A stretch of DNA of 64,000 nt from Pseudomonadales bacterium (GCA_024234435.1 JACKOF010000001.1:1364001-1428000); one strand, 5' to 3'. Numbered from the stretch's first letter, positions 40,439 through 51,831 are shown. Notes: generated from the sequence alone by a model not told the origin. Numbers and translations are program-made.

Positions 40439-40459
40439 GTTGTCACTAACGGTGACAAC
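40439..40459. repeat. Perfect 8-bp inverted repeat between rnhB and dnaE
   Basis: GTTGTCAC, five loop bases, GTGACAAC. No T-run follows on either strand, so it is either an operator-like palindrome or a Rho/processing hairpin in the rnhB-dnaE transcript. Confidence 0.5.
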
Positions 40460-40474
40460 TGACCAGCAAGTATT

Positions 40475-41101
40475 TCAATAAAATCCTGCTTGCTTGGGCA
40501 ACAGCATGCTTTTCACCGGTTCAAAACTGCGCCGGTGTACCGGTGTCGGCCCGCGTTCCCGCAAGGCGTCAAGGTGTTGGCGAGTGCCGTAACCTTTATG
40601 ATTGCTGAAACCGTAGCCGGGATACTGTTGATCCAGGCCACACATCTCGGCGTCTCTCACCACCTTGGCAAGAATTGACGCAGCACTGATCGCCGGAATT
40701 TTACTGTCACCTTTTACCACAGCTTCAGAAGGGTAAGACCATTTGGGCAGACGATTGCCGTCAACCGCAACATATTCAGGCTGTACTTCCAGCCCCTGGA
40801 CGGCCCGATACATGGCCATCATGGTAGCCTGCAGAATATTAAACCGATCAATCTCTTCCACAGAGCAACGGGCAATATGCCAGCAAATCGCTTTCTGCCG
40901 AATTTCATCAAATAACTGTTGCCTGCGTTTAGCTGTCAGTTTTTTTGAATCAGCAAGGCCCTCAACGGGATTGTCTGCATCGAGAATTACTGCGGCAGTC
41001 ACGACGTCTCCCGCCAGAGGCCCCCGTCCAACCTCATCGACACCGGCTAATAAAGAACCACTGTAGTCCAGAGAATAACTGTTTATAGTGCCACCACTCA
41101 C
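40475..41101 (-). CDS. rnhB: Ribonuclease HII
   Basis: RnhB cuts RNA at ribonucleotide-DNA junctions and removes misincorporated ribonucleotides. The 208-residue protein shows the catalytic D22-E23 in [12 protein letters not shown], the later [10 protein letters not shown] and the [20 protein letters not shown] block. The start is GTG at 41099-41101, overlapping the lpxB stop (GTGA), so translation is coupled. Confidence 0.97.
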   Translation of the reverse strand: MSGGTINSYSLDYSGSLLAGVDEVGRGPLAGDVVTAAVILDADNPVEGLADSKKLTAKRRQQLFDEIRQKAICWHIARCSVEEIDRFNILQATMMAMYRAVQGLEVQPEYVAVDGNRLPKWSYPSEAVVKGDSKIPAISAASILAKVVRDAEMCGLDQQYPGYGFSNHKGYGTRQHLDALRERGPTPVHRRSFEPVKSMLLPKQAGFY

Positions 41102-42270
41102 AGGGCCTCATCATCGCCTTTTGCCGAATCACCAACAAGCATTCCAGACAACACCTTCGCAGCTCTGGCGTTACCACCCTGCTGAAGCTGGCGATGGAGT
41201 TCCAGATAGATCTCCTGTAAAGCCGAGGCTTTTTCTTTGTCGGTCAATAACGGCAGCAACTCAGCACTCAACCGCTCTACTGTCGCATCGCTCTGTATGC
41301 ATTCGGGTACCAGCATTTTAGCTGCCAGCAGGTTGGGCAGAGAAATATAGGGAACCTTGATCATTTTTGAAAAAATACGGTACGACATATTACCCATTCG
41401 GTAACTCACTACCATTGGCTTTTTCAACAACATCGCTTCCAGAGCTGTCGTTCCCGAGGCCAATAACACCGCATCTGCCGCAGCCATTGCCTGATGAGAG
41501 TTCCCGTTCAGCAGTTTCACTGGCAACTCAGGGAAGTCTCTGAGCTGTTCCTCAATTTGTTGGCGGCGTGCAGCATTCGCGGCTGGAATCACCAGTAACA
41601 ATCCCGGAATTTTCTGTTGGCAGTGACGAGCCACTTCCAGAAACAGCGTACCCAGTTGTGCCACCTCGGAAGCGCGACTGCCGGGCATGATTGCCAGAAC
41701 AATGGCATCGACAGGCAAATCAAGCGCTTGTCGGGCGGCAGCGGTATCATTTTCAAATGGAATCTCTTCAGCAAGAGGGTGGCCGACGAATGTTACTGGC
41801 ACCCGATACTGCCGGTAAAAATCTGCTTCAAAAGGCAGCAGTGTCAACATTCTATCAACGGCTTTGGCAATCTTACGGATTCTTCCCTGCCGCCAGGCCC
41901 AGACCGATGGACTGACATAATGGGCTGTTTTGATACCCCTTCGTCGCAGTCTCAATTCCAGCCCAAGATTAAAATCCGGGGAGTCGATACCGACAACCAG
42001 ATCAAATTGATGGGAAATAAAATAATGAAACAACCGTCGCCGGATGCGCAGCAGCTCCGGCAGTCGTTTTAATGGCTCCACCAATCCCATGACCGACAGA
42101 CGTTCCATGGGAAACAAAGAGCGGAAGCCTTGCTGCTGCATTTTTGCGCCACCGATGCCAACAAACTCGGCATCAGGGAAGTATTTTTTCAGGTTGGAAA
42201 TAAGTCCTGCACCCAACTGGTCGCCAGATGCCTCTCCAGCGACCACCCCTATCCTGAAAACTTTAGGCAT
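41098..42270 (-). CDS. lpxB: Lipid-A-disaccharide synthase
   Basis: LpxB joins UDP-2,3-diacylglucosamine and lipid X to the tetraacyl disaccharide of lipid A at the inner membrane. The 390-residue form from the ATG at 42268-42270 begins [20 protein letters not shown], the family start, four bases after the lpxA stop; a longer frame would overlap lpxA. GT-B glycosyltransferase landmarks include [37 protein letters not shown] and [11 protein letters not shown]. It belongs to the lpxD-fabZ-lpxA-lpxB-rnhB operon. Confidence 0.96.
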   Translation of the reverse strand: MPKVFRIGVVAGEASGDQLGAGLISNLKKYFPDAEFVGIGGAKMQQQGFRSLFPMERLSVMGLVEPLKRLPELLRIRRRLFHYFISHQFDLVVGIDSPDFNLGLELRLRRRGIKTAHYVSPSVWAWRQGRIRKIAKAVDRMLTLLPFEADFYRQYRVPVTFVGHPLAEEIPFENDTAAARQALDLPVDAIVLAIMPGSRASEVAQLGTLFLEVARHCQQKIPGLLLVIPAANAARRQQIEEQLRDFPELPVKLLNGNSHQAMAAADAVLLASGTTALEAMLLKKPMVVSYRMGNMSYRIFSKMIKVPYISLPNLLAAKMLVPECIQSDATVERLSAELLPLLTDKEKASALQEIYLELHRQLQQGGNARAAKVLSGMLVGDSAKGDDEAL

Positions 42271-42274
42271 AGTA

Positions 42275-43045
42275 TTAGCGGGTAATGCCCCGCTTTGACG
42301 CAAGTATCGAATCAACAAAAACCTGTACTTCCGGATACTCGCGGGCTAAAGGGGTTATCTCTGAAATAGCCTCGTCTATGGACAAACCTTTCCTGTAGAC
42401 AATTTTATATGCCTTGGATATTGCGGCAATAGACTCCCGACTGAACCCCCTTCGCCTCAGACCTTCCTTGTTTATTGTTCTGGCACTGGCAGGATTCCCG
42501 GTTGCCGTCACATAGGCCGGGAGATCCTGTGTCAGAAAGGTGCCTGCACCGGCAAAACTGTGGGCACCGATATGAAGATACTGATGAACCAGTGTGTAAC
42601 CCGACAAAATTGACCAGTCACCCAGGTGCACATGGCCGGCAAGAGCAACATTATTGACCAGAATACAGTGATGACCAATCACGCAGTCGTGGCCGACGTG
42701 GGCATAGGCCATAAACAGGTTGTGGTTACCGATTTTGGTCAGCGCGCTATCCTGAATCGTGCCACGATGGATGGTAACCCCTTCCCGGATAACGTTGTTG
42801 TCACCCATCTCCAGGCGCGTTGCTTCGCCCTGATACTTCAGATCAGGCGTGTCATCACCGATTGTGGAAAACTGGAATATGCGATTGTTCCGGCCAATGA
42901 CGGTCGGCCCTTTTATCACAACATGAGAGCTGATCACTGTGCCTTCCGCTATCTCGACATCTGGGCCGATTATGGTCCAGGGGCCAATTTCAACGCCACT
43001 GGCAATCTTGGCCGAAGGGTCTATAACGGCGCGGGGATCTATCAA
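42275..43045 (-). CDS. lpxA: UDP-N-acetylglucosamine O-acyltransferase
   Basis: LpxA transfers the first 3-hydroxyacyl chain from ACP to UDP-GlcNAc in lipid A synthesis. The 256-residue left-handed beta-helix protein shows many hexapeptide repeats, the catalytic-region ATRLEMGDNNVIREGVTIHRG and the C-terminal helical domain. The start is an unusual TTG at 43043-43045 with GAGG eight bases upstream; the resulting MIDPRAVIDPSAKI matches the known N-terminus. Confidence 0.97.
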   Translation of the reverse strand: MIDPRAVIDPSAKIASGVEIGPWTIIGPDVEIAEGTVISSHVVIKGPTVIGRNNRIFQFSTIGDDTPDLKYQGEATRLEMGDNNVIREGVTIHRGTIQDSALTKIGNHNLFMAYAHVGHDCVIGHHCILVNNVALAGHVHLGDWSILSGYTLVHQYLHIGAHSFAGAGTFLTQDLPAYVTATGNPASARTINKEGLRRRGFSRESIAAISKAYKIVYRKGLSIDEAISEITPLAREYPEVQVFVDSILASKRGITR

Positions 43046-43072
43046 CAGAAAAACCTCAGAGCTGACTGTATG

Positions 43073-43507
43073 TTAAGCAGGGCGCAGAGCACAAAGCAGC
43101 GTCGCCTCGCAAGCAAGCTCGCCATCCACTGTCGCTTTGACACCAAACCGCCAGATATCGCGCTTCGATGAAATCACCGTGGCTTCCATCACCAGGCGAT
43201 CCCCGGGAACCACCTGGCGTTTAAAGCGAACACCATCGACACCAGCAAACAGGTACAGCAAATTGTCCTCGGCCTTTTTGCCTACTGTTGCAAAACCCAG
43301 CACTCCGGAAGTTTGCGCCATGGCTTCAATAATCATCACTCCGGGAAATATAGGTTTAGCCGGGAAGTGTCCGTTAAACACTTCCTCGTTGGCTGTAATA
43401 TTTTTGTAAGCAACAATGCGATTACCTGGCTCCAGCTCCAGCACTCTGTCTACCAGTAAAAAAGGGTACCGGTGAGGCAGTAATTCCTTGATCTCATTGA
43501 TGTTCAT
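43073..43507 (-). CDS. fabZ: 3-hydroxyacyl-ACP dehydratase FabZ
   Basis: FabZ dehydrates 3-hydroxyacyl-ACP in fatty acid synthesis and shares that pool with LpxA/LpxD. The 144-residue hot-dog protein has [14 protein letters not shown], the catalytic H47 in [11 protein letters not shown] and E61 in [11 protein letters not shown] at 43505-43507. Confidence 0.97.
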   Translation of the reverse strand: MNINEIKELLPHRYPFLLVDRVLELEPGNRIVAYKNITANEEVFNGHFPAKPIFPGVMIIEAMAQTSGVLGFATVGKKAEDNLLYLFAGVDGVRFKRQVVPGDRLVMEATVISSKRDIWRFGVKATVDGELACEATLLCALRPA

Positions 43508-43550
43508 TGACTCTCCAAAGACGCGTAAATTCTGCGTTATCTCTTACTTT

Positions 43551-44573
43551 TTATTTGCCCGTTTGCTTTTCCAGAGCCTTTATCCTGCTATTCATGGCAT
43601 CAAGCTGGTTAAACCGCACAGCATTTTTACGCCACTCTGACACTTTACTGGTTGGAATCCCTGAGGCGTAAACGCCTGGTTCACTTATCGATTTTGTCAC
43701 GGTGGTATTGGCGCTAACGTGCACACCATCACACAGTGTCACATGACCCACGACACCGGCGCGACCGGCAAAAGTACAATTCCTGCCAATCACCGTACTC
43801 CCAGCCGAAGCTGAACAAGCGGCCATGGCAGTATTCTCACCTACTCTCACATTGTGAGCAATCATTACGTGGTTATCGATAATCACGCCATTTTCAATAA
43901 CCGTGTCATCCAGCGCGCCACGATCAATCGTGGTGCAGGCACCAATTTCAACATTGTCACCAATCACCACACCACCCAGCTGGTAAATTTTCTGCCAGCC
44001 TGCTGGATTTTGTGCATAACCAAAACCGTCGGCACCGATCACTGTACCGCTGTGAATCCGCACATTATTGCCTATGGTAATCCCGTGATAAACACTGACA
44101 TTGGCGAACAGGCGGCAATTTTCACCAATCAGGGAACCATCACCGATGCAGCAACCGGCACCGATAACACTGCCCGCCCCCACTTCGACATAAGGCGCCA
44201 GAACAGCATGAGCACCAATTGATGCACTGGGATGAACAACTGCTGATGCCGCAACAACGGCTGAAGGGTGAATGCCCGGCTCGCTTACTGGCGCGTCATC
44301 AAACAATGCTGACGCTATGGCGTAACCAAGGTAGGGGTTGTCCATCAGCAAGGCATTGCCCTCGAAGCTCTCTACCATCGACGGCGGCATAATCACCGCT
44401 GATGCCCTGGTGGAAGCCAGGTGCTTTCGATAGCTGTCTTTTGCAATAAAAGACAGATCGCCCTCACTGGCACCCTGAAGAGTATTCAGGCCGCTCAGAA
44501 GGCAATCCGCATCGCCCCTTATTTGCGCGCCAAGCCGTTCAGCTATTTGCTGTAATGAATACCCTCGAGACAT
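43551..44573 (-). CDS. lpxD: UDP-3-O-(3-hydroxyacyl)glucosamine N-acyltransferase
   Basis: LpxD adds the N-linked acyl chain, the third lipid A step. The 340-residue protein has an N-terminal uridine-binding domain ([19 protein letters not shown]), a long hexapeptide-repeat helix, the catalytic-His neighbourhood in [20 protein letters not shown] and a C-terminal helix ([15 protein letters not shown]). It sits between skp and fabZ as in E. coli. Confidence 0.97.
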   Translation of the reverse strand: MSRGYSLQQIAERLGAQIRGDADCLLSGLNTLQGASEGDLSFIAKDSYRKHLASTRASAVIMPPSMVESFEGNALLMDNPYLGYAIASALFDDAPVSEPGIHPSAVVAASAVVHPSASIGAHAVLAPYVEVGAGSVIGAGCCIGDGSLIGENCRLFANVSVYHGITIGNNVRIHSGTVIGADGFGYAQNPAGWQKIYQLGGVVIGDNVEIGACTTIDRGALDDTVIENGVIIDNHVMIAHNVRVGENTAMAACSASAGSTVIGRNCTFAGRAGVVGHVTLCDGVHVSANTTVTKSISEPGVYASGIPTSKVSEWRKNAVRFNQLDAMNSRIKALEKQTGK

Positions 44574-44593
44574 AAATAAATTCAGCGAACTGT

Positions 44594-45115
44594 TTATTTG
44601 GTCTTTTTGTTAATCCGATCAGTCAGCTTTGAGGTCAAATCCAGTCCAGGAGCCGCGATCATGACAGCTTCAGCCGTTAACAATAAGGCGATGCTCTCTT
44701 CTTTCATTATTTCCTGCAGAGCTTCCGAGGCTTTTGGCTGCAATTCTTTGAGGATGCTGTTTTGCAGTTCATTGCTTTCAGCTTTGATTTTTCTCAGGGC
44801 CAGATCCCTGTCTGCCTTGATATATTCCACTTTGCGTTGAAATTCTGCAGCCTGGTCCTGCGTCATGGTCATGCTTTTCGCTTCTGCCTCTTTCTGCAAT
44901 GCCTGCAAATCAGCAGAGGTAGAATCAATAGTCGCCTGCAGCGAAGCAAAACTCGATTGCTGTTTCAGCTGTGCAAGCCGGGCCTTTGCCACATCGGTGG
45001 AAAAAATTGCCCGGCCAAAATCAACCACAGCTATTTTACCTTCCTCGGCGAAAGCTGTAGAGAAAAACAGGCTTGTCAGCATTACCAGTATCAGTTTAGT
45101 CAATCGTAAGTTCAT
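44594..45115 (-). CDS. skp: Skp/OmpH periplasmic chaperone
   Basis: Skp trims off unfolded outer-membrane proteins in the periplasm on their way to BamA. The 173-residue precursor has a signal peptide ([23 protein letters not shown]) and two long coiled-coil helices (about 50-130) that make the jellyfish tentacles of the trimer. The position between bamA and lpxD is classic. Confidence 0.95.
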   Translation of the reverse strand: MNLRLTKLILVMLTSLFFSTAFAEEGKIAVVDFGRAIFSTDVAKARLAQLKQQSSFASLQATIDSTSADLQALQKEAEAKSMTMTQDQAAEFQRKVEYIKADRDLALRKIKAESNELQNSILKELQPKASEALQEIMKEESIALLLTAEAVMIAAPGLDLTSKLTDRINKKTK

Positions 45116-45181
45116 TCTTTAATATCCTTGGTTATTCAAGCTAATTATGTAGCGGTGTAATTTATACAAAATGTCCGAGTA

Positions 45182-47539
45182 TCAAAAAGTCTGCCCCAGA
45201 GAGAACTGGAATACTTCTTCGTCATCCTCATCACCGGAATTCAGCGGCTTGGCAATACTAAAGGTTATCGGGCCAAATCCACTGAGCCAGGTACCACCAA
45301 CGCCCACCGAATAGCGCAATTCGCCAAGGTCCGGTTCGGCACAAAACTCAATAGGTTTGGAACCACAATCCGTATCGAATACGTTACCGGCATCAAAAAA
45401 TACCGAAGCCTGCACACTGCGCTGATCCTTTATAAAGGGTACTGGAAAAATAATTTCCGCACCGCCCTGAACCAGCACGTTGCCACCAAACGGATCAGGA
45501 TCGTCTATGACACTGCAGCCGGGATTTTCAGACTGGGAACTGCCATCTCTACATGCCGGGGTATCACGCGGCCCCAGCGTATTTTTCTCGAAGCCTCTGA
45601 CGGAGCCAAAACCACCACCATAAAAGTTTTTAAAGAACGGTAGTCGTGAGGTTCCGCCATAACTGTCACCGTAACCCAGTTCAGTCTGCAGACGCAAAGT
45701 CAGATTTTTTATTAACGGACGGTAATACTGCGCTTCATAGGTTAAACGGTAGTATTCCATATCACTACCGGGCACCGACAACTCTGCTCTCAATTTCTGC
45801 TGGGAACCCCTGGTCGCAAAAACCCCTCTGTTAAGCGTGGACTGAATCCAGTTAAGGTTGGCGGTAAAAATATTGTAACTGTCACCGTTTTCTTCAATAA
45901 ACTGATCAATTTCTTCGGCAACAAAGAACCCTGTGTCCAGAGTAAGGTTTTCAAACCCGATACCAAACCCCAATCGCTGGGTTTCAGAGAGAGGGTAACC
46001 ATAATTAACACTGCCACCAAAACTGTCCGTAGTGTAATTGGAGAGATTTGCCTCTTCATAGTCACTGCTCCGGGCAAAAAGGTTAAACCCGGCGCTCACG
46101 CCGTCCTTGGTAAAATAAGGATCTGTATAGTTGAACGACAAATTGGTCTGATAAGTACTGCGATTAATACCAATACCGACACGGTCTCCAGTACCCAGAA
46201 AGTTGTTCTCCTGTAAATTGGCGCCCAGTACCAGCCCGTAACCTTGCGCAAAGCCAACGCTGGCACCAATGCTGCCGGAAGGCTGTTCTTCCACCGTATA
46301 GAACACATCCAGCTGGTCATTGGTTCCCGCTACAGGCCGGGTTTCAACCTCCACTTCTTTAAAGAACCCGAGACGATCCAGTCGTTCTTTGGAGTGCTCA
46401 ATCAGGCCAGAGGAAGCAGAACCACCTTCCATCTGTCTCATTTCACGGCGCAGCACTTCATCGATGGTCTTGGTATTACCGCGAAACTCTATGCGACGAA
46501 CGTAAGCGCGGTTTCCCGGGTTAACAAAGAAAGTGACCTTGGCCGTTTTTTCTTCCTCATTAATGTCGGGGTAACCGTTGACTTCAGCGAAGGTATAACC
46601 CTCGTTACCCAGGCGCTGCGTCATAAATTCACTGGTTTGGGTCATCAGCACCTGTGAGAACGTCTGCCCCTCCTGCAATAGCACCAGACGGCGCATTTCG
46701 GCCTCTGATACAACTAGATCCCCTGCCAGCTCGACCTTGTCAACCTTATATATATCGCCTTCAGTTACGTTAACGGTGATATAAACCGATTCCTTGTCAG
46801 GGCTGATAGCAACCTGGGTAGAATCGACAGAAAACCTCAAATAGCCGCGATCAAGATACCAGGATTCGAGCCGTTCGATATCGCCGGAAAGTTTTTCCTT
46901 CGAATACTTATCATCGCTGAATATCCAGGACAGCCAGTTTGTAGTCGCCAGCTCAAATTCATCCAGCAACTCATCCTCTTCAAAGGCGCGGTTGCCAACA
47001 ATATTAATGTGCTTGATTTTCGCTTCGTCGCCTTCATCAATCACCAGTTTGATGGAAGTGCGGTTGCGCGGCAGCTCGGTGACTTCTGTCTCGATCAGAG
47101 CGCCATAACGGCCCTGAGCAACATATTGGCGGCTCAGTTCCTGAACCATACCTTCCAGGATAGACTCACGAAAGATCTGCCCCTCTGCCAGACCGTTGTC
47201 CCGCAAGGCATTCATCAGGTCTTCAGTCTTAATAACCTTGTTGCCCTCAATGACAATCTCCGACACCGCAGGCCGCTCCTTGAGCGCGACAATCAATACG
47301 CCGCCGTCACGGGCGATTTTAATATCGTCAAAATAACCGGTACGGAATAATCCTCGAGTAGCCTCCCGAACACTGTTTTCGTCAATCAGGTCACCCACAT
47401 TGACCGGCATGGAAGAAAAAACCGTGCCGGCAGATACACGTTGCAAGCCTTCGATGCGGATATCTTCCACCTGAAAAACTTCAGCTCGTGTAAAAAAAGG
47501 AATAAAAATCAATAACAACAGGGGATATAAACGCTTCAT
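45182..47539 (-). CDS. bamA: Outer-membrane protein assembly factor BamA
   Basis: BamA inserts beta-barrel proteins into the outer membrane. The 785-residue precursor begins MKRLYPLLLLIFIPFFTRA (signal peptide) at the ATG of 47537-47539; the open frame extends two more codons to a TTG that I do not use. Five POTRA domains follow (about 22-420), then the barrel with the conserved VRGFEKNTLGPRD loop-6 motif. The C-terminus is VFQFSLGQTF, ending in phenylalanine. It lies between rseP and skp. Confidence 0.97.
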   Translation of the reverse strand: MKRLYPLLLLIFIPFFTRAEVFQVEDIRIEGLQRVSAGTVFSSMPVNVGDLIDENSVREATRGLFRTGYFDDIKIARDGGVLIVALKERPAVSEIVIEGNKVIKTEDLMNALRDNGLAEGQIFRESILEGMVQELSRQYVAQGRYGALIETEVTELPRNRTSIKLVIDEGDEAKIKHINIVGNRAFEEDELLDEFELATTNWLSWIFSDDKYSKEKLSGDIERLESWYLDRGYLRFSVDSTQVAISPDKESVYITVNVTEGDIYKVDKVELAGDLVVSEAEMRRLVLLQEGQTFSQVLMTQTSEFMTQRLGNEGYTFAEVNGYPDINEEEKTAKVTFFVNPGNRAYVRRIEFRGNTKTIDEVLRREMRQMEGGSASSGLIEHSKERLDRLGFFKEVEVETRPVAGTNDQLDVFYTVEEQPSGSIGASVGFAQGYGLVLGANLQENNFLGTGDRVGIGINRSTYQTNLSFNYTDPYFTKDGVSAGFNLFARSSDYEEANLSNYTTDSFGGSVNYGYPLSETQRLGFGIGFENLTLDTGFFVAEEIDQFIEENGDSYNIFTANLNWIQSTLNRGVFATRGSQQKLRAELSVPGSDMEYYRLTYEAQYYRPLIKNLTLRLQTELGYGDSYGGTSRLPFFKNFYGGGFGSVRGFEKNTLGPRDTPACRDGSSQSENPGCSVIDDPDPFGGNVLVQGGAEIIFPVPFIKDQRSVQASVFFDAGNVFDTDCGSKPIEFCAEPDLGELRYSVGVGGTWLSGFGPITFSIAKPLNSGDEDDEEVFQFSLGQTF

Positions 47540-47585
47540 CAGCAAACCAGTTTTCTCTATAATTTTTTAAACTTTTATTGTGAGG

Positions 47586-48950
47586 TTAGAGACGCATCAG
47601 ATCATTGTATAGAGCCAACACCATCAGTCCAATCACCAAAAAAAGGCCTACTTTGAACCCAGCTAACTGGATTTTCTCGGAAACCGGCGATCCCTTCACC
47701 GCTTCAATAATGTAATAGGCCAGATGGCCTCCATCCAATACCGGTATTGGCAACAAATTCAATACACCGAGACTGACACTTAATAACGCCAAAAACCCCA
47801 GATAGGCAGATAATCCATATTGAGCCGAGGCGCCCGCCACTTTAGCAATGGTAATGGGTCCACTCAAGTGTTTTGCTGAAATCAATCCATTCAGCATCTT
47901 TTTCACTGAATCAAGAATCAACACGGAGGTAGCCCATGTTTGTTGCACAGCCTGGCTCAATGCACCCACTGGACCATAATGCTTCTCCCTGATCATATCC
48001 TCAGGCCATTCGGGGATCACCACCGACATCCCCACCTGCCCAATGGTTTCACCCTCTTCTCCGACGGCCTTGGCAGGCACAACTGATGTCATCATCAATT
48101 CACCATTGCGCTCAAATTCCACATCAATAACCTGCGCAGGGCGAGCTCGCACATAATCGACCCAGGTATGCCAACTGAGCATAGGCTCGCCATCAGCAGA
48201 AATAATCAAATCGCCCGTGCGCAAACCAGCCCGATCAGCTGCACCATCCGCAACGATGTCATTGGCCAACGGCACAATTTTGGGTTGAAACAGGGTTAAC
48301 CCCAAGCCTTGTACCGGATCTGGCTCTGAAGCATCCGTCAACCACTCACTGAGTTGCCCTGTGAGGTGCAAGCGCGGGGAACTTGCTGCACTACCAGCAT
48401 CCACCACTTCAAATTCCACGCTGCCTGTCTCACCCATGCGGCGCAACAGCTGCTGCTGCAATGCTTGCCAGGTAGGTGTTGCTTCACCATCAACCGCCAC
48501 TATTTCGTGGCCCGGCTGCAAGCCAGCACGTGCGGCCACAGAGCCTGGTGCAACAGCGTCTACCACCGGCGCAACACCGGTAACACCCAACAGATAAACT
48601 ATCCAGTAAGCGAGAATAGCCAACAGGAAATTAGCCACCGGGCCTGCCACCACTACAGCCATGCGCTGCCATACCGTCTTGCGGCTGAAAGCCGAAGGCA
48701 GATCAGCTTCAGCCACATCGCCTTCACGCTCATCAACCATCTTCACGTACCCGCCCAGAGGCAATGCCGCAATAACAAATTCGGTGCCGTGTCGATCATG
48801 CCACCTGACCAGCGGAGTTCCAAAACCCACTGAAAAGCGAATCACTTTTACACCACAGCGGCGCGCCACCCAGAAGTGCCCGAACTCGTGGAAGGTGACC
48901 AGTATTCCCAACGCAATAATGGTATAAAAAATAGTCTGCAATAATTCCAT
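47586..48950 (-). CDS. rseP: Site-2 protease RseP (regulator of sigma E)
   Basis: RseP cuts the anti-sigma factor RseA in the membrane to activate the envelope stress response, and clears signal peptides. The 454-residue protein has the zinc motif H21-E22-F-G-H25 in TM1, two PDZ domains (about 115-310) in the periplasm, and the second ligand motif LDGGHLAYY in the third core helix. Its place before bamA ties it to outer-membrane assembly. Confidence 0.97.
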   Translation of the reverse strand: MELLQTIFYTIIALGILVTFHEFGHFWVARRCGVKVIRFSVGFGTPLVRWHDRHGTEFVIAALPLGGYVKMVDEREGDVAEADLPSAFSRKTVWQRMAVVVAGPVANFLLAILAYWIVYLLGVTGVAPVVDAVAPGSVAARAGLQPGHEIVAVDGEATPTWQALQQQLLRRMGETGSVEFEVVDAGSAASSPRLHLTGQLSEWLTDASEPDPVQGLGLTLFQPKIVPLANDIVADGAADRAGLRTGDLIISADGEPMLSWHTWVDYVRARPAQVIDVEFERNGELMMTSVVPAKAVGEEGETIGQVGMSVVIPEWPEDMIREKHYGPVGALSQAVQQTWATSVLILDSVKKMLNGLISAKHLSGPITIAKVAGASAQYGLSAYLGFLALLSVSLGVLNLLPIPVLDGGHLAYYIIEAVKGSPVSEKIQLAGFKVGLFLVIGLMVLALYNDLMRL

Positions 48951-48981
48951 AGTTCGCTAACTGCCCGTTAAAATTTTTGAG

Positions 48982-50181
48982 TCAGGGTTGATTAACCCTT
49001 TCGGAAACCAGCGCTAACGCTGAGTTCCGGGCCTGAAGGTCCGCTTGTTTGATTGCGTCAAGGGTTATTGGTTCAGCATTCCAATCAGCACAAACAGCAG
49101 CATCCTTCATGACACCTGCAACCACTTCAGCTATCTGCATAAAGCCGATCGACTCGTCAAGGAACGCTGCGACGGCAATCTCGTTAGCCGCATTTAACAC
49201 TGCTGGCGCAACCCCACCCAGTGCCGCAGCTTGCATAGCAAGCGCAAGGCAAGGGAAACGTTGTAAGTCCGGCGCTTCAAAAGCCAGCTGTCCAATGGCA
49301 ACAATATCCAGCGGATCAACACCTGAATCCATTCTTTCAGGCCAGGCCAACGCGTGAGCAATAGGGGTTCGCATATCCGGGTTCCCCAACTGTGCAAGCA
49401 CCGAACCATCCTGATAAGACACCATTGAATGCACAACACTTTGCGGGTGAATCACCACCTCAACCTGCTCGGGCGATACATCAAAAAGCCAACAGGCCTC
49501 TATCAGTTCCAGTCCCTTATTCATCATGGTGGCAGAGTCCACTGAAATCTTCCTGCCCATGTCCCAGTTGGGATGTGCACAAGCCTGTTCAGGAGTGACA
49601 TCCGACAATGCCTGCAAAGCCGTATTGCGAAAAGGACCACCGGAGGCAGAGAGTAAGATCTTCGAAACACCGCCACGGTTCTTCTTGCCATAACCATCAG
49701 GCAGGCATTGAAAAATAGCGTTGTGCTCGCTGTCAACTGGCAGCAATACAGCACCCGATTTTTCAACCACATCCATAAAAACTGCGCCAGCCATCACTAG
49801 CACTTCCTTGTTCGCCAACAAAATTTTCTTTGCTGCTGCTGCGGCCGCCAGCGTTGGGTCCAGACCCGCAGCGCCCACTATCGCCGCCATGACCACATCA
49901 ACTTCAGCGTGGCCCGCCACATAGGAAAGGTTTTCAACCCCGGAAAGCACTTCTGTTCTAAGATCATAGCCCTTGAGATGCTGTTCGAGCTCGGTCGCCC
50001 TCTCGCGATCAGCAACGACCGCATAACGCGGATTAACCGTTCGACATTGCACGGCGAGCTCGGCAATTCGGGAGTGCCCGGTTAAAGCAAAGACCTCAAA
50101 AGATTCAGGGTGACGAGCCAACACGTCGAGAGTACTGACGCCTATCGAGCCAGTAGCGCCAAGAATGGTTACTTTTTGCAT
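48982..50181 (-). CDS. dxr: 1-deoxy-D-xylulose 5-phosphate reductoisomerase
   Basis: Dxr (IspC) makes MEP from DXP with NADPH, the committed step to isoprenoids, and is the fosmidomycin target. From the ATG at 50179-50181 (399 residues) the protein begins [19 protein letters not shown] with the NADPH Rossmann motif; a longer frame to a TTG is not supported. [16 protein letters not shown] and [10 protein letters not shown] are the catalytic/metal regions. It lies between cdsA and rseP. Confidence 0.97.
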   Translation of the reverse strand: MQKVTILGATGSIGVSTLDVLARHPESFEVFALTGHSRIAELAVQCRTVNPRYAVVADRERATELEQHLKGYDLRTEVLSGVENLSYVAGHAEVDVVMAAIVGAAGLDPTLAAAAAAKKILLANKEVLVMAGAVFMDVVEKSGAVLLPVDSEHNAIFQCLPDGYGKKNRGGVSKILLSASGGPFRNTALQALSDVTPEQACAHPNWDMGRKISVDSATMMNKGLELIEACWLFDVSPEQVEVVIHPQSVVHSMVSYQDGSVLAQLGNPDMRTPIAHALAWPERMDSGVDPLDIVAIGQLAFEAPDLQRFPCLALAMQAAALGGVAPAVLNAANEIAVAAFLDESIGFMQIAEVVAGVMKDAAVCADWNAEPITLDAIKQADLQARNSALALVSERVNQP

Positions 50182-50192
50182 GAAAGGTCCGA

Positions 50193-51035
50193 TCAAAAAC
50201 TGAGTCCGGTTACCAGCAGGAACAGCGAAAAAACCGGTAATGCTGCGGTAACGCTGTCAACCCGATCAAGAACACCGCCATGCCCTGGCAAGATATTGCC
50301 ACTATCCTTAATTCCCCGATGCCGCTTCACCATACTCTCCAGCAAATCACCCAACACCGAAGCGCATGAAGTCACAACAATCACAACCAGCAACCAAGCC
50401 CCATCCCGGACGCTTAACGGTAGAAGTATTCCCAGCACGGCAGCCAAACCTACATTAGCCATCAATCCGCCTACAAAGCCTTCCCATGTTTTCCCCGGAC
50501 TCACGCCTGGCGCCAGTTTGTGCCGACCAAACTTCCGGCCAGAAAAGTAGGCCCCGACATCAGCAAATACCACAATCAGAATAGCCATCAGCAGCAGCCA
50601 GCTACCATTAGGCAAGTGAATCAAGGCTACTACAGCAACCCAGGTAGGCAATAATACCAGAGCGCCCATGATACTACGCACCCAACAGCTACCCCACAGC
50701 AATTCATTGCCGGGATACCCCCTTACCAGGAAGAAAGCTATCAGCCACCACAGGCAGCCAGTCAACAGAAAACTTTTGACCACAGCAGTATTGAGCCCAG
50801 TCTGTATTGAGAAGCCGGTTAACCCCGCAACAACGATAAGTGCGACCAGCATTAACAGGGTATACACAGCGCGCCAGAACCAGCCTGGCAGGCCAGCCAT
50901 ATCAGACCATTCCCATGCTGCATAAACAACAACCAACCCAACACTAATGGCAAACACATGGGGTGACAACAGGAATAAACCCGAGAGGAATAAAGCACCG
51001 AGTAATAATGCCGTTATCACTCTTTGTCTAAGCAC
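50193..51035 (-). CDS. cdsA: Phosphatidate cytidylyltransferase
   Basis: CdsA makes CDP-diacylglycerol, the precursor of all phospholipids, in the inner membrane. The 280-residue protein has about eight membrane helices and the C-terminal signature [20 protein letters not shown] followed by [13 protein letters not shown]. It begins at GTG (51033-51035), overlapping the uppS end by eight bases, so translation is coupled. Confidence 0.96.
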   Translation of the reverse strand: MLRQRVITALLLGALFLSGLFLLSPHVFAISVGLVVVYAAWEWSDMAGLPGWFWRAVYTLLMLVALIVVAGLTGFSIQTGLNTAVVKSFLLTGCLWWLIAFFLVRGYPGNELLWGSCWVRSIMGALVLLPTWVAVVALIHLPNGSWLLLMAILIVVFADVGAYFSGRKFGRHKLAPGVSPGKTWEGFVGGLMANVGLAAVLGILLPLSVRDGAWLLVVIVVTSCASVLGDLLESMVKRHRGIKDSGNILPGHGGVLDRVDSVTAALPVFSLFLLVTGLSF

Positions 51036-51801
51036 GCTTCATCTCCGCACCGGGCGATTTGGCTTCCACTTGATCGCCACTCAACCCGAAACGGCGCTGG
51101 CGACGATGAAAAGCTTCGACAGCCTGGTCAAACGCGGCGCCATCAAAGTCCGGCCAGTAACAATCGGCAAAATACAATTCGGCATAAGCCATTTGCCAAA
51201 GCATGAAATTGCTCAGACGATGCTCTCCCGCCGTACGGATACAGAGATCGACAGGGGGAAGGTCGCTGAGGCACACTTGCTGCTGCATCAGCTGCTCGGT
51301 AATATCCGCTGCCTGTAGCTGACCGCTTTGTACCTGCTCCGCCAGCTTTCTGGCAGCCTGGGTAATATCCCACCGACCGCCGTAATCCACAGCAAGCACC
51401 AGCGTTCTACTACCGGCTTTTGTATCTGATTCTGCTTTTTCAATCAGTTTCTGCAGCCTGGGACTAAAACGTTCACGACCACCAATAATCCTGAGGCACA
51501 CACCTCTATCCTGCATGGCGGCAACTTCTTTTTTCAGGTAGGAGGTAAACAGAGACATCAGTGCACGAACTTCGTACGTTGGTCGCTGCCAGTTCTCACT
51601 GCTGAAAGCAAACAGCGTGACGACATCGACACTATGCCGCTCACAGGCATCCAGCACGTCGCGCACACGCTTCGCTCCCGCTTCGTGCCCGGCGGAACTG
51701 TTTAGCCCCCGTTGCTTTGCCCAGCGGTTATTACCGTCCATGATGATAGCCACATGCCTCAGTCCGGCAGCAACTTCAAGAGTGCTCTCAAGATTTTTCA
51801 T
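51028..51801 (-). CDS. uppS: Undecaprenyl diphosphate synthase
   Basis: UppS builds the C55 lipid carrier for peptidoglycan and O-antigen. The 257-residue protein shows IIMDGNNRWAKQRG with catalytic D22, FAFSSENWQRP, and the C-terminal DLCIRTAGEHRLSNFMLW and ELYFADCYWPDF motifs of cis-prenyltransferases. ATG at 51799-51801, 30 bases after frr. Confidence 0.97.
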   Translation of the reverse strand: MKNLESTLEVAAGLRHVAIIMDGNNRWAKQRGLNSSAGHEAGAKRVRDVLDACERHSVDVVTLFAFSSENWQRPTYEVRALMSLFTSYLKKEVAAMQDRGVCLRIIGGRERFSPRLQKLIEKAESDTKAGSRTLVLAVDYGGRWDITQAARKLAEQVQSGQLQAADITEQLMQQQVCLSDLPPVDLCIRTAGEHRLSNFMLWQMAYAELYFADCYWPDFDGAAFDQAVEAFHRRQRRFGLSGDQVEAKSPGAEMKRA

Positions 51802-51831
51802 TAATCAAGGCCTGCTTTTAACGCGAACGCG

